A stretch of 64,000 nt of DNA from Bordetella ansorpii (GTDB taxonomy: Bacteria > Pseudomonadota > Gammaproteobacteria > Burkholderiales > Burkholderiaceae_B), in contig NZ_FKIF01000003.1 in NCBI RefSeq assembly GCF_900078705.1, positions 124,001 to 188,000 of the forward strand, in the 5' to 3' direction. The notes beneath the pieces are model-generated. The model saw nothing but the letters and a program-made list of their open reading frames with translations. It was not told the origin of the DNA and searched no databases. Shown here one piece after another: positions 30,374 to 39,752 of the stretch. The position numbers and the translations under genes were made by a program. Within the stretch, counting starts at the first letter, position 1. The number at the start of each line of letters is the position of its first letter.

Positions 30374-31496
30374 GGGTGCGCTCGAATTCCTTCAGGTACT
30401 CGACAAGGGCCTGGACGCCCGCCAGCGGCATGGCGTTATAGATGGAGGCACGCATGCCGCCCACGCTCTTGTGGCCCTTCAGCTGCGTCAGGCCCGCGGC
30501 ATCGGCGCCCTTCAGGAAGGCGTCGTTCAGCGAGTCGTCGCGCAGCACGAACGGCACGTTCATGCGCGAACGCACCGGCGCGTGCACCGGATTGCGGTAG
30601 AACGAGGAACTGTCCAGGTAGCCGTACAGCAGCTCGGCCTTGGCCGCGTTGGCGGCCTCGATGCCGTCGACGCCGCCCTGCTCCTTGATCCACTTGAACA
30701 CCAGGCCAGCCACATAGATGGCATAGGCCGGCGGCGTGTTGTAGCGCGAGTGCTCGGCCGCCACGTTGGCGTAGTCGAATGCCGAGGGGCAGATCGGCAG
30801 CGCGTGGCCCAGCAGGTCACGCCGCGCGATGACGACGGTGGCGCCGGCCGGGCCGACGTTCTTCTGCGCGCCCGCGAACACCAGGCCGGCACGCTCGATG
30901 TCGAGCTTGCGCGACAGGAAGTGCGACGAGGCATCGACCACCAGCGGCACGTCGGGCGCGCCCAGCGCGGCCATGTCGGGCCAGTCGACGGTCTCGACGC
31001 CGCCGATGGTCTCGTTGCTGCACAGGTGCAGGTAGGCGGCATCCTTGCGGACGTTCCAGGTGCCGGCGGACGGCGACCAGGTGAAGGCGCCCTGCTGCGC
31101 GCCGTCGATCTCGGTGGCCGCGCCGCTGGTGGCCGCGACCTGCGCGTCGCCGTAGCGGCCAGCTTCCTTATGCGAACGCACCGACCAGTGGCCGGTGAGC
31201 ACGAAGTCGGCCGACGGCGAGGCGCGGCGGCCCATCAGGTTCATCGGGACGATGGCGTTCTCGCCCAGGCCGCCGCCCTGCATGAACATGATGGCGTAGT
31301 CGGCGGGCAGGCCCAGCAGGTCGCGCAGGTCGCTCTCGGCCTCGTCGCAGATCTGCACGAAGTGCTTGCCGCGATGGCTCATTTCCATGACCGACATGCC
31401 GCTGCCGCGCCAGTCGAGCATTTCCGCCGCGGCTTGCCGCAGCACCGATTCGGGCAGGGCCGACGGGCCCGCCGAAAAATTCCAGGGACGCGCCAT
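30366..31496 (-). CDS. serC: Phosphoserine aminotransferase
   Basis: A 376-residue class V PLP aminotransferase for serine (and pyridoxine) synthesis. Landmarks are [14 protein letters not shown] at the start, [27 protein letters not shown], the [12 protein letters not shown] stretch and the PLP lysine in [12 protein letters not shown]. The end [21 protein letters not shown] is typical. It is followed at once by pheA and preceded by gyrA with only 6 bases between. Confidence 0.97.
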   Translation of the reverse strand: MARPWNFSAGPSALPESVLRQAAAEMLDWRGSGMSVMEMSHRGKHFVQICDEAESDLRDLLGLPADYAIMFMQGGGLGENAIVPMNLMGRRASPSADFVLTGHWSVRSHKEAGRYGDAQVAATSGAATEIDGAQQGAFTWSPSAGTWNVRKDAAYLHLCSNETIGGVETVDWPDMAALGAPDVPLVVDASSHFLSRKLDIERAGLVFAGAQKNVGPAGATVVIARRDLLGHALPICPSAFDYANVAAEHSRYNTPPAYAIYVAGLVFKWIKEQGGVDGIEAANAAKAELLYGYLDSSSFYRNPVHAPVRSRMNVPFVLRDDSLNDAFLKGADAAGLTQLKGHKSVGGMRASIYNAMPLAGVQALVEYLKEFERTHG

Positions 31497-31502
31497 GCTG
31501 CG

Positions 31503-34172
31503 TTACTCCGTAGATCCGGTGGAAGGGGTTTCCCCGGCGCCGCCCTGCGGCGGCGCGCCGTTGTCGTCGATGCCTTCGTCGCCTTCGCCTTCGATTTCGT
31601 CGGCGTCGCTTTCGACCACGCGGCGCACGCCCGACAGGCTGCTGCCGTCATCCACGCTGATCAGGGTCACGCCTTGCGTGGCGCGGCCCATTTCGCGGAT
31701 TTCGGACACGCGGGTGCGCACCAGCACGCCGCCCGTGGTGATCAGCATGATCTCGTCGGACGGACGCACCAGCACGGCGCCCACGACGCGGCCGTTGCGC
31801 GACGAGGTCTGGATGGCGATCATGCCCTTGGTGCCACGGCCGTGGCGCGTGTATTCGACGATGGACGTCCGCTTGCCGTAACCGTTCTCGGTGGCGGTCA
31901 GCACGCTTTGCGATTCGTCTTGGGCGACCAGCAGCGAGATGACGGTCTGGGTGTCTTCCAGCTGCATGCCGCGCACGCCGCGGGCGTTGCGGCCCATCGG
32001 GCGCACGTCGTTCTCGTCGAAACGCACGGCCTTGCCGGCGTCGGAGAACAGCATGACGTCGTGCTTGCCGTCGGTCAGGTCGGCGCCGATCAGGAAGTCG
32101 CCGTCGTCGAGGTCGACGGCGATGATGCCGGCCTTGCGCGGATTCGAGAAGTCGGACAGCGGAGTCTTCTTGACCGTGCCGCGCGAAGTCGCCATGAAGA
32201 TGTAGTGATCTTCGCTGAACTCCTTGACGGGCAGCACCACCGTGATCTTCTCGCCTTCGGCCAGCGGGAACATGTTGACGATGGGGCGGCCGCGCGAGCC
32301 GCGCGTGCCTTGCGGCACTTCCCAGACCTTCAGCCAGTAGACGCGGCCGCGGTTGGAGAAGCACAGCAGGAAGTCGTGCGTGTTCGCGATGAACAACTGG
32401 TCGATCCAGTCGTTCTCCTTCATCGCCGTGGCCTGCTTGCCGCGCCCGCCGCGCTTCTGCGAGCGGTACTCGGACAGCGGCTGGCTCTTGATATAGCCGC
32501 TGTGCGACATGGTGACCACCATGTCCATCGGGGTGATCAGGTCTTCGGTATCGATGTCCGAGGCATTGACCTCGATCTCGGCGCGGCGCACGTCCTTCGC
32601 GCTGGTGGCGAACTCGGCCTTGATGGCCTGGAGCTCGTCGCCGATGATCGTGGTGATGCGCTCGGGACGCGACAGGATGTCCAGCAGATCGGCGATGTTG
32701 TCCATCACTTCGCGGTATTCGCCGACGATCTTGTCCTGCTCCAGCCCGGTCAGGCGCTGCAGGCGCATGTTCAGGATTTCCTGCGCCTGGGTGTCGGACA
32801 GGCGGTACAGGCCATCGTCCTGCAGGCCGAACTCGGCGGCCAGGTCGTCGGGACGATAGGCCGCGCGGCCGCCCGGCGTGTCGCCGTCGTCGGCGCGCGC
32901 CAGCATCTCGCGCACCAGCGAGGAATCCCACGTGCGCGCCATCAGTTCCTGGCGCGCCACCGGCGGGGTCGGGGCGGCCTTGATGATGGCGATGAAATCG
33001 TCGATGTTGGCCAGCGCCACGGCCAGGCCTTCGAGCACGTGGCCGCGCTCGCGCGCCTTGCGCAGCTGGAACACCGTGCGGCGCGTGACCACTTCGCGGC
33101 GATGCTGCAGGAAGTAGCTGATGAGCTGCTTGAGGTTCAGCAGGCGGGGCTGGCCGTCGACCAGCGCCACCAGGTTCATGCCGAACGTATCCTGCAGCTG
33201 CGTGTTCTTGTACAGGTTGTTGAGCACGACCTCGGGCACTTCGCCGCGCTTCAGCTCGATGACCAGGCGCATGCCGTCCTTGTCCGACTCGTCGCGGATG
33301 TCGGAGATGCCCTCGATCTTCTTTTCATTGACCAGCTCGGCGATGCGTTCCTGCAGGGTCTTCTTGTTGACCTGGTAGGGAATGGCGTCGACCACGATGG
33401 CCTGGCGATTGCCCTTTTCCATGTCCTCGAAATGCACCTTGGCGCGCATCACGACACGGCCACGGCCGGTGCGGTAGCCTTCGCGCACGCCCCCCATGCC
33501 GTAGATGATGCCGCCGGTGGGGAAGTCGGGCGCGGGGATGAGCTCCATGAGCTCATCGATGGTGCACTCGGGATTGCGCAGGCAGTACAGGCAGCCGTCC
33601 ACCACCTCGGTCAGGTTGTGCGGCGGAATGTTGGTGGCCATGCCCACGGCGATGCCCGAGCTGCCGTTGACCAGCAGGTTGGGCAGGCGCGAGGGCAGCA
33701 GCAGCGGCTCTTGCTCGCTGCCGTCGTAGTTGGGACCGAAATCGACGGTTTCCTGGTCGATGTCGGCCAGCAATTCGTGGGCGATCTTGGCCAGGCGGAT
33801 TTCCGTGTAACGCATCGCCGCGGCATTGTCGCCGTCGATGGAGCCGAAGTTGCCCTGGCCGTCGACCAGCATGTAGCGCATGGAGAAATCCTGCGCCATG
33901 CGGACGATGGTGTCGTAGACGGACTGGTCGCCGTGCGGGTGGTACTTACCGATCACATCGCCGACGATACGCGCCGACTTCTTGTAGGCGCGATTCCAGT
34001 CGTTGTTCAGTTCGTGCATGGCGTACAGCACGCGCCGGTGCACGGGCTTCAAGCCATCGCGCACATCGGGCAGCGCGCGACCGACGATCACGCTCATCGC
34101 GTAATCGAGGTAGCTGCGGCGCATCTCTTCTTCCAGCGATACCGGAAGCGTCTCCTTGGCAAAGGAATCCAT
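31503..34172 (-). CDS. gyrA: DNA gyrase subunit A
   Basis: An 889-residue type IIA topoisomerase subunit. The N-terminus ([20 protein letters not shown]) leads into the winged-helix/tower domain with the active-site Tyr in [11 protein letters not shown]. The C-terminal beta-pinwheel contains the GyrA box QKRGGRGKQ and an acidic tail ([20 protein letters not shown]). In the quinolone pocket the sequence is GDQSVYD, so Gln stands at the E. coli 83 position and Ser at 84. The protein introduces negative supercoils together with GyrB. Confidence 0.98.
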   Translation of the reverse strand: MDSFAKETLPVSLEEEMRRSYLDYAMSVIVGRALPDVRDGLKPVHRRVLYAMHELNNDWNRAYKKSARIVGDVIGKYHPHGDQSVYDTIVRMAQDFSMRYMLVDGQGNFGSIDGDNAAAMRYTEIRLAKIAHELLADIDQETVDFGPNYDGSEQEPLLLPSRLPNLLVNGSSGIAVGMATNIPPHNLTEVVDGCLYCLRNPECTIDELMELIPAPDFPTGGIIYGMGGVREGYRTGRGRVVMRAKVHFEDMEKGNRQAIVVDAIPYQVNKKTLQERIAELVNEKKIEGISDIRDESDKDGMRLVIELKRGEVPEVVLNNLYKNTQLQDTFGMNLVALVDGQPRLLNLKQLISYFLQHRREVVTRRTVFQLRKARERGHVLEGLAVALANIDDFIAIIKAAPTPPVARQELMARTWDSSLVREMLARADDGDTPGGRAAYRPDDLAAEFGLQDDGLYRLSDTQAQEILNMRLQRLTGLEQDKIVGEYREVMDNIADLLDILSRPERITTIIGDELQAIKAEFATSAKDVRRAEIEVNASDIDTEDLITPMDMVVTMSHSGYIKSQPLSEYRSQKRGGRGKQATAMKENDWIDQLFIANTHDFLLCFSNRGRVYWLKVWEVPQGTRGSRGRPIVNMFPLAEGEKITVVLPVKEFSEDHYIFMATSRGTVKKTPLSDFSNPRKAGIIAVDLDDGDFLIGADLTDGKHDVMLFSDAGKAVRFDENDVRPMGRNARGVRGMQLEDTQTVISLLVAQDESQSVLTATENGYGKRTSIVEYTRHGRGTKGMIAIQTSSRNGRVVGAVLVRPSDEIMLITTGGVLVRTRVSEIREMGRATQGVTLISVDDGSSLSGVRRVVESDADEIEGEGDEGIDDNGAPPQGGAGETPSTGSTE

Positions 34173-34201
34173 ATTGGTGGCGACTGAATCGTGTAAGGGA
34201 T

Positions 34202-34228
34202 GGGCCCGGGCCTGATGAACCCGGGCCC
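34202..34228 (-). promoter_or_regulatory. GC-rich stem-loop in the gyrA leader
   Basis: A perfect 9-bp inverted repeat (GGGCCCGGG / CCCGGGCCC, 9-base loop) lies 30 bases upstream of the gyrA start. There is no T run after it in the gyrA direction, so it looks like a leader structure rather than a terminator. Confidence 0.5.
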
Positions 34229-34474
34229 GGGCAAACGGGAAATTTTATCATCCAGCGGTCACCCCCCCGCCGGAGCCGCCTTTGGAAGCCCGTCGCAAGG
34301 CCCCCGCCGACCGCAACATTTTGACATTACAACCTTGTTGCCAAAAACCAACATGAATATCCTGCGGAGCATAGAAAAGCCGCTATCGCAGGGCAATGGG
34401 CGGGACCAAGGCAGCCAAAGGCGGGCAAATGCCTTAAGATTGTTTCCAGCACGCAGGAGACCCAGCAGCAGTGC

Positions 34475-34502
34475 TTGAACACTGTCCAGGCATTGTTATA
34501 CT
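34475..34502 (+). promoter_or_regulatory. Candidate sigma-70 promoter of ompA
   Basis: TTGAAC (34475-34480) and TATACT (34497-34502) are separated by 16 bases. They lie about 75 bases upstream of the ompA start, leaving a leader of usual length. Confidence 0.6.
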
Positions 34503-34576
34503 GGCCCCGTTTTCCTGATATGCGGCGGGGGTCGCTGCGAGTCATCTATCCAGCTTCAAGCTCAACGAGGAGAAAC

Positions 34577-35170
34577 ATGAACAAACCCTCCAAATTCGCT
34601 CTGGCTCTTGCCTTCGCCGCCGTCACGGCCTCTGGTGCGGCTTCCGCCCAAACCGTCGACAACTGGCGCAATGCATTCGGCACGGTGTGGAAGAACGGCA
34701 CCAACGAACTGTGCTGGCGCGATGCCTTCTGGACCCCGGCCACCGGCATCCCCGGTTGTGACGGCGTGCCTGTCGCCCAGGCCGCTACGCCCCGCGCTCC
34801 GGCTCCCCAGCCGACCGCGTCGAAGGTCGTCTTCAACGCCGACACGTTCTTCGACTTCGACAAGTCGACGCTGAAGCCGGAAGGCCGCCAGCTGCTGGAT
34901 CAAGTGGCTTCCCAGGTGAACACCATCAACCTGGAAACCCTGATCGCCGTTGGCCACACCGACTCGATCGGCTCCGACGCCTACAACCAGAAGCTGTCCG
35001 AGCGCCGTGCCGCTTCGGTCAAGTCGTACCTGGTCAGCAAGGGCATCGACCCCAACCGTATCTACACGGAAGGCAAGGGCGAGAAGCAACCCGTTGCTTC
35101 GAACTCGACCCGCGAAGGCCGCGCGAAGAACCGCCGCGTGGAAATCGAAATCGTCGGTACCCGCCGCTAA
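34577..35170 (+). CDS. ompA: OmpA-family outer membrane protein
   Basis: A 197-residue protein with a signal peptide ending in SGAASA before QTVDNW, a short N-terminal domain ([21 protein letters not shown]) and a C-terminal OmpA/peptidoglycan-binding domain. The latter shows [38 protein letters not shown] and [20 protein letters not shown] with the conserved Asp and Arg. There is no eight-strand barrel as in enteric OmpA; this compact form is typical of Bordetella and relatives. The start follows the strong site GAGGAG. Confidence 0.95.
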   Translation: MNKPSKFALALAFAAVTASGAASAQTVDNWRNAFGTVWKNGTNELCWRDAFWTPATGIPGCDGVPVAQAATPRAPAPQPTASKVVFNADTFFDFDKSTLKPEGRQLLDQVASQVNTINLETLIAVGHTDSIGSDAYNQKLSERRAASVKSYLVSKGIDPNRIYTEGKGEKQPVASNSTREGRAKNRRVEIEIVGTRR

Positions 35171-35202
35171 GCATTTCGACCGGTCTCACAGCCGGTACAA
35201 TG

Positions 35203-35233
35203 AAGGGCCACGCACAGCGTGGCCCTTTTTTTT
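35203..35233 (+). terminator. Rho-independent terminator of ompA
   Basis: An 11-bp stem (AAGGGCCACGC / GCGTGGCCCTT, 3-base loop) runs into a T8 tract. Confidence 0.9.
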
Positions 35234-35330
35234 GCCGCCGGGCCGCCCCCGGGCAACCGCAGCCTGGCTTCCAGGCCACGGGCCCGGGGCCCGGCACGGA
35301 ACCTCCCCTGCCCTCGCCAACGGCCGCCCC

Positions 35331-36050
35331 ATGACCCCAGATACCTCTGCCCGCCCCGTCAACGCCGATCAGGCCGAACTGGACAAGTTCAGCGCCCTGG
35401 CCTCGCGCTGGTGGGATCCGGAAAGCGAATTCAAGCCGCTGCACGCCATCAACCCGCTGCGCCTGGAGTGGATCCAGGAACTGGCCGGCAGCCTGGCGGG
35501 CAAGCGCGTGCTGGACGTGGGGTGCGGCGGCGGCATCCTGTCCGAAAGCATGGCGCGTGCCGGCGCCCAGGTCACCGGCATCGACCTGGCCGACAAATCC
35601 CTGAAGGTCGCGCGGCTGCACGGCCTGGAATCGGGCGTGCCGGTGGAATACCGCAAGGTGCCGGTCGAAGAGCTGGCAGCCGAGCAGCCCGGCCAGTACG
35701 ACGTGGTCACCTGCATGGAAATGCTGGAACACGTCCCCAACCCCGCCTCCATCGTGCAGGCCTGCGCCGCGCTGGCCAAGCCGGGCGGCTGGGTGTTCTT
35801 CTCCACGCTGAACCGCAACGCCAAGTCGTTCCTGTTCGCCATCATCGGCGCCGAATACGTGCTGCGCCTGCTGCCGCGCGGCACCCACAGCTACGAAAGC
35901 TTCATCAAGCCCAGCGAACTGGCCTCCTCGGTACGCCAGGCCGGCCTGGAAACGGTGGGCATGCGCGGCATGGAATACAACCCCATCACCAAGATCTATT
36001 CGCTGTCGGCCGATACGTCGGTGAATTACCTGATGGCCACGCGCAAATGA
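35331..36050 (+). CDS. ubiG: Ubiquinone biosynthesis O-methyltransferase
   Basis: A 239-residue class I SAM methyltransferase. It has [19 protein letters not shown] and INPLRLEWI at the N-terminus, SAM motif [17 protein letters not shown] and [11 protein letters not shown], all characteristic of UbiG, which methylates two hydroxyls in ubiquinone synthesis. The start is ATG 35331; it overlaps gph by 4 bases. Confidence 0.96.
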   Translation: MTPDTSARPVNADQAELDKFSALASRWWDPESEFKPLHAINPLRLEWIQELAGSLAGKRVLDVGCGGGILSESMARAGAQVTGIDLADKSLKVARLHGLESGVPVEYRKVPVEELAAEQPGQYDVVTCMEMLEHVPNPASIVQACAALAKPGGWVFFSTLNRNAKSFLFAIIGAEYVLRLLPRGTHSYESFIKPSELASSVRQAGLETVGMRGMEYNPITKIYSLSADTSVNYLMATRK

Positions 36051-36766
36051 GCGCCGGATCCGCCATGACGGCACTGGTCCTGTTCGACTTCGACGGCACG
36101 CTGGCCGACACCGCCCCCGACCTGGCCGCCGCGGCCAACCGGCAGCGCACCCGGCAAGGCCTCGATCCCCTGCCCTACGAGGCCCTGCGTCCGGTGGCGT
36201 CGCACGGTGCGCGCGGCCTGCTGCGCGCGGCGCTCGGCCTCAAGCCGGAAGACCCCGGCTACGAGGCCGTGCGCGTGCAGTTCCTGGAAGACTACGCGGC
36301 GGGCTCCACGGTGCACAGCACGCTGTTCCCGGGCATCGCCGAACTGCTGGCACGCCTGCAAGGGCACGGCCTGTCCTGGGGCATCGTCACCAACAAAGCA
36401 ACCCGGCTGGCCTTGCCCATCATCGAATACCTGGGCCTGGCCGAGCAAAGCGCCGCCACCGTGTGCGGCGACACCGCCGAACATCCCAAGCCCCATCCGG
36501 CGCCGCTGCTGCTGGCGGCTTCGCAGGCCGGCTTCTCGCCCGAACGCTGCGTCTATGTCGGGGACGACCTGCGCGACGTGCAGGCCGCGCACGCCGCGGG
36601 CATGCCCGCCGTGGCGGCGGCCTACGGCTATATCGGTGTCGACGGCGATGCCACGGCCTGGCGGGCGGAAGCCTGCGCCGACAGTGTCGAAGCGCTGTGG
36701 CCGGCCATCCACGCCCTGCTGCCCTCGGACGTTCGTCACGCATTGTCCGATCGAGCCGAACAGTAA
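36047..36766 (+). CDS. gph: Phosphoglycolate phosphatase
   Basis: A 239-residue HAD hydrolase. Motif I is [15 protein letters not shown]; motif II contains [10 protein letters not shown]; the lysine motif is in [13 protein letters not shown]; motif IV is [12 protein letters not shown]. It removes 2-phosphoglycolate formed in DNA repair or oxygenation reactions. The ATG is embedded in the ubiG stop (ATGA), the usual ubiG-gph coupling; ATG 36065 is an alternative start. Confidence 0.93.
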   Translation: MSAGSAMTALVLFDFDGTLADTAPDLAAAANRQRTRQGLDPLPYEALRPVASHGARGLLRAALGLKPEDPGYEAVRVQFLEDYAAGSTVHSTLFPGIAELLARLQGHGLSWGIVTNKATRLALPIIEYLGLAEQSAATVCGDTAEHPKPHPAPLLLAASQAGFSPERCVYVGDDLRDVQAAHAAGMPAVAAAYGYIGVDGDATAWRAEACADSVEALWPAIHALLPSDVRHALSDRAEQ

Positions 36767-36917
36767 AACCGGTTTGGCGGCCTTTATCCGGCTGCCTCAT
36801 CTCCCCTACAGTATCGATCATCCTGCGGTAGCCGCGCCCCACCGGCACGAACCGCTCGTCCCCTTTTTCCATTCCTGCTGCGGTGCGTGGCTCACAAGGC
36901 CGCGTGCCCGTCTGGCC

Positions 36918-38108
36918 ATGCCCTTGCTTCCCATATTGCTGCTGTCCGCGTCGGGTTTCACCATCCTGACCACCGAATTCCTGATCATCGGCCTCTTGCC
37001 GCCCATGGCGCGCGACCTCGACGTCACGGTGTCGCAGGCCGGCCTGCTGGTGTCGCTGTTCGCCTTCACGGTCGCCACCACCGGCCCGCTGCTGACGGCA
37101 TTGATGACCAACATCGAGCGCAAGCGCCTGTTCGTCGGCGTGCTGGCGCTGTTCGGCCTGTCCAACACCCTGGCGGCCCTGGCGCCCGACATCGGCACCA
37201 TGGCCATCGCGCGGCTGGTGCCGGCGCTGGCCCTGCCCGTCTTCTGGTCCCTGGCCAGCGCCACCGCCGTGGAGATCGTGGGGCCGGAACGCGCCGGCCG
37301 CGCCATCTCCATGGTGGCGTTCGGCATCGTGGCGGCCACCGTGTTCGGTATTCCCATCGGCGTGCTGATCTCCGATGCCCTGGGCTGGCGCGCCGCCTTC
37401 GGCATCCTGGCGGCGGTGGCCTTCGCCAAGGCGCTCATGCTGCTGGTGACGTTCCCGCACATCCAGCGCCACGGCCATGCCGCACGGTTGCGCGAGCAGG
37501 TGCGCATCCTGCGCAATCCGCTGGTGGTGGGGCACGTGCTGCTGTCGCTGCTGGTGTTCACGGGCATGTTCACGGCCTACACCTACCTGGCCGACATGCT
37601 CGAGCGGCTGGCGGGCTTCAACGGCCAGGTGGTGGGCTGGACCATGATGGCCTTCGGCGGCATCGGCATCATCGGCAACTGGCTGGGCGGCCGGCTGGTG
37701 GACCGCAGCCCGCTGGGCGCCACCCTGCTGTTCGGCACCATCATGGCCGGCGGCCTGGCCTTCGTCACCCTGGTCATGCGCGCGCCGGTGCTGCTGGCCG
37801 TGGCGCTGGCGGCCTGGGGCGTCGCCCAGGCCGCGCTGTTCATCGTCTGCCACGTGCGGCTGATGAAGGCCGCGCCCCAGGCGCCGGCCTTCGCCGCCTC
37901 GCTGAACATCTCGGGCGCCAATGCCGGAATCGGGCTGGGCGCGGTGGTCGGCGGCTACGTCATCGACCATCACGGCCTGGCGGCGCTGGGCGGCGCGGCT
38001 GCCGGCGTGCTGGCGGCGGGAATGCTGCTGGCGCTGGGCCTGATGGCCATGACGCGGCGCGCCCAGGCGGCGCCGGCGGCGGCCGAGCCGGCGGGCCAGC
38101 AATGCTGA
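36918..38108 (+). CDS. MFS transporter, DHA1-type drug/sugar exporter
   Basis: A 396-residue protein with about 12 hydrophobic segments. The N-terminal part TEFLIIGLLPPMARDLDVTVSQAGLLVS and the motif between helices 2 and 3 (LMTNIERKRLFVG) match the AraJ/YdhP-type proton-linked exporters. Substrate cannot be deduced. ATG 36918 is chosen; no strong ribosome site is visible, so the start is uncertain. It stands alone between gph and tmRNA. Confidence 0.85.
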   Translation: MPLLPILLLSASGFTILTTEFLIIGLLPPMARDLDVTVSQAGLLVSLFAFTVATTGPLLTALMTNIERKRLFVGVLALFGLSNTLAALAPDIGTMAIARLVPALALPVFWSLASATAVEIVGPERAGRAISMVAFGIVAATVFGIPIGVLISDALGWRAAFGILAAVAFAKALMLLVTFPHIQRHGHAARLREQVRILRNPLVVGHVLLSLLVFTGMFTAYTYLADMLERLAGFNGQVVGWTMMAFGGIGIIGNWLGGRLVDRSPLGATLLFGTIMAGGLAFVTLVMRAPVLLAVALAAWGVAQAALFIVCHVRLMKAAPQAPAFAASLNISGANAGIGLGAVVGGYVIDHHGLAALGGAAAGVLAAGMLLALGLMAMTRRAQAAPAAAEPAGQQC

Positions 38109-38303
38109 TCCGGACACCTGCTGCCTGGCCAGGCGGCACAACGACGGGCAAGGCTCCGCGGCCTCCTGCCGTGCGCCGCCCCCCGCCTGAGGCAGCCGGC
38201 CCGTGCAGGCCGAGCGGCCATGGCGCATAGCGGTCACACCCCTGTCGCCAAAAAGGCTTAAGTCCAGCAGCCCCGCCCATAAAGGCGTACAATTGTCAGT
38301 CCT

Positions 38304-38725
38304 GGGGCCGATCCGGATTCGACGTGGGTCGCGAAACAGTTCAGGGCATGCCGAGCACCAGTACGCTCGTAAAACCACTGGAAACAATCAAACGCCAACG
38401 ACGAGCGTTTCGCTCTCGCCGCTTAAGCGGTGAGCCGCTGCACCGATCTGTCCTTGGGTCGGGCGGAGGAAGGGCAACCTTCCTAAGGATTTCTGTCTAG
38501 GGCCTATATCCCCCGAAGCAGTTTCTTCCTGAACCGCAGCAGTGTTATTCACAAGGAATCGGCTTGCGCTGGGGTCACACGGCGTAGGTTTAAATTACGT
38601 GAATCGCTCTGGTCCGGCCTGTCGGTTGGCTAAGTCCAGGGTTAAAACGAAATAGGCCGACTACGCATGTAGAACTGACTGCAGAGGGCTTGCGGACGCG
38701 GGTTCAATTCCCGCCGGCTCCACCA
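38304..38725 (+). ncRNA. ssrA: tmRNA (SsrA)
   Basis: The 5' end GGGGCC pairs with GGCTCC before the 3' CCA, and the T-arm GGGTTCAATTCCC is present near the 3' end. The internal resume frame (38394-38426) encodes the tag ANDERFALAA followed by TAA, the tag known from Bordetella and close betaproteobacteria. It is a one-piece tmRNA of about 422 nt. TACAAT at 38288-38293 is a plausible -10. The RNA rescues stalled ribosomes with SmpB. Confidence 0.97.
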
Positions 38726-38731
38726 GTATAT

Positions 38732-38796
38732 TTGTCCGGCATCGCCCGCCGGACAACAGGAAATCCCCAAGAGGTCCGCCTCCTGGGGATTTTTTT
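38732..38796 (+). terminator. tmRNA 3' hairpin and terminator
   Basis: Two hairpins follow the CCA: TTGTCCGGC/GCCGGACAA (38732-38756), then AAATCCCCAAGAGG/CCTCCTGGGGATTT (38761-38792), which runs into T7. Confidence 0.85.
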
Positions 38797-38825
38797 CGGC
38801 CCGTGCCGATGACGCCCGCGTGGTG

Positions 38826-39449
38826 TCAGAAATACGCCGCGACGCCGAACGCCTGCGCCTTTGCCCGCTCGATGGCGGCCGGCCCCTGGTCATCCCAGGT
38901 GTGCTCCACCGTCAACCGCGTGACGTCGCGCACGCCGATGAACTTCAACCAGAAATCCAGATAATCGGCCTGGTGCGCGAAACCCGGATTATCGTCGCTC
39001 GCCCCCGCGTCGATGCTCTGGCCGCGCACATGGATGACCAGCGCCCGCGAGGCCTGCAGCATCGGGCCGTATGCCTTGCCGTCGAAGGTGAACAGCATAT
39101 TGCGCTGGCAGACCAGATCGATCAGTTGCTTCAGCTTGTACGGATAACCGAAATTCCACATCGGCACGCCGACGACGATGCGGTCCGCCCACTGGAAGCG
39201 GGCGGCCAGCGACTGGATGCGCTGCCAGACAGAAGCCTCATGGGCGTCCATGGGCGCGTTGGCAACGCCCTTGTACTTCGCGCCGATGCCCGCCCGGTCG
39301 AACTCGGGCAGGTCTTCTTCCCACACGTTCAGCGTGTCGACCACCAGCGACGGACACGTCTGGGCATACGCCTCGATGAAGGCGTTGGCGACCGTGATCG
39401 AGGCGGATCTTTCGCCGCGCGGGGAAGACACGATATTCAGCAAGCGCAT
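38826..39449 (-). CDS. azoR: FMN-dependent NADH-azoreductase / NAD(P)H:quinone oxidoreductase
   Basis: A 207-residue flavodoxin-fold protein. The FMN-phosphate loop SSPRGERSAS is near the N-terminus, PMWNFGYPYKLKQLIDL is the flavin/substrate motif, and the C-terminal half holds the LDFWLKFIGV segment of AzoR. The enzyme reduces quinones and azo compounds by two electrons. It is a single gene convergent with tmRNA and divergent from the neighbouring E1 gene. Confidence 0.88.
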   Translation of the reverse strand: MRLLNIVSSPRGERSASITVANAFIEAYAQTCPSLVVDTLNVWEEDLPEFDRAGIGAKYKGVANAPMDAHEASVWQRIQSLAARFQWADRIVVGVPMWNFGYPYKLKQLIDLVCQRNMLFTFDGKAYGPMLQASRALVIHVRGQSIDAGASDDNPGFAHQADYLDFWLKFIGVRDVTRLTVEHTWDDQGPAAIERAKAQAFGVAAYF

Positions 39450-39752
39450 GATGCAAGGTTCCGGAAGAAAAAGCACGAACGGGAATGCGGCCACCGAGGC
39501 TGCCCGGCCCGGGCCGCGGCGGCGGCGTCCAGAGCCTTCGAGAAGCGCGCGGCGGGATCGCACGCAGGCAAACCACGGATCCGGCGGCTTCATGGACCTG
39601 CCCTGCGCTTCGGACGATGAGTTGCATTTGCAATCGTACAGCAAACCCCTCACAATCCGCTATCGATTGCAGATGCAACTCATGTATGGCCATGGCTGTC
39701 CGTGCGTCGGACCGAAGCTGCATTGCGATCCCGCCCCCTCATGGAGACAGAC

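Noticed and set aside
30090-34187. Plus-strand open frame of 1365 codons
   Set aside because: It runs antisense to serC and gyrA, both complete and unmistakable; the His/Ala/Val-rich translation is typical of a mirror frame in GC-rich DNA.
38642-38893. Minus-strand frame containing WWSRRELNPRPQ
   Set aside because: It is antisense to the 3' part of tmRNA and its terminator; such peptides arise from the conserved T-arm/CCA sequence and are not genes.
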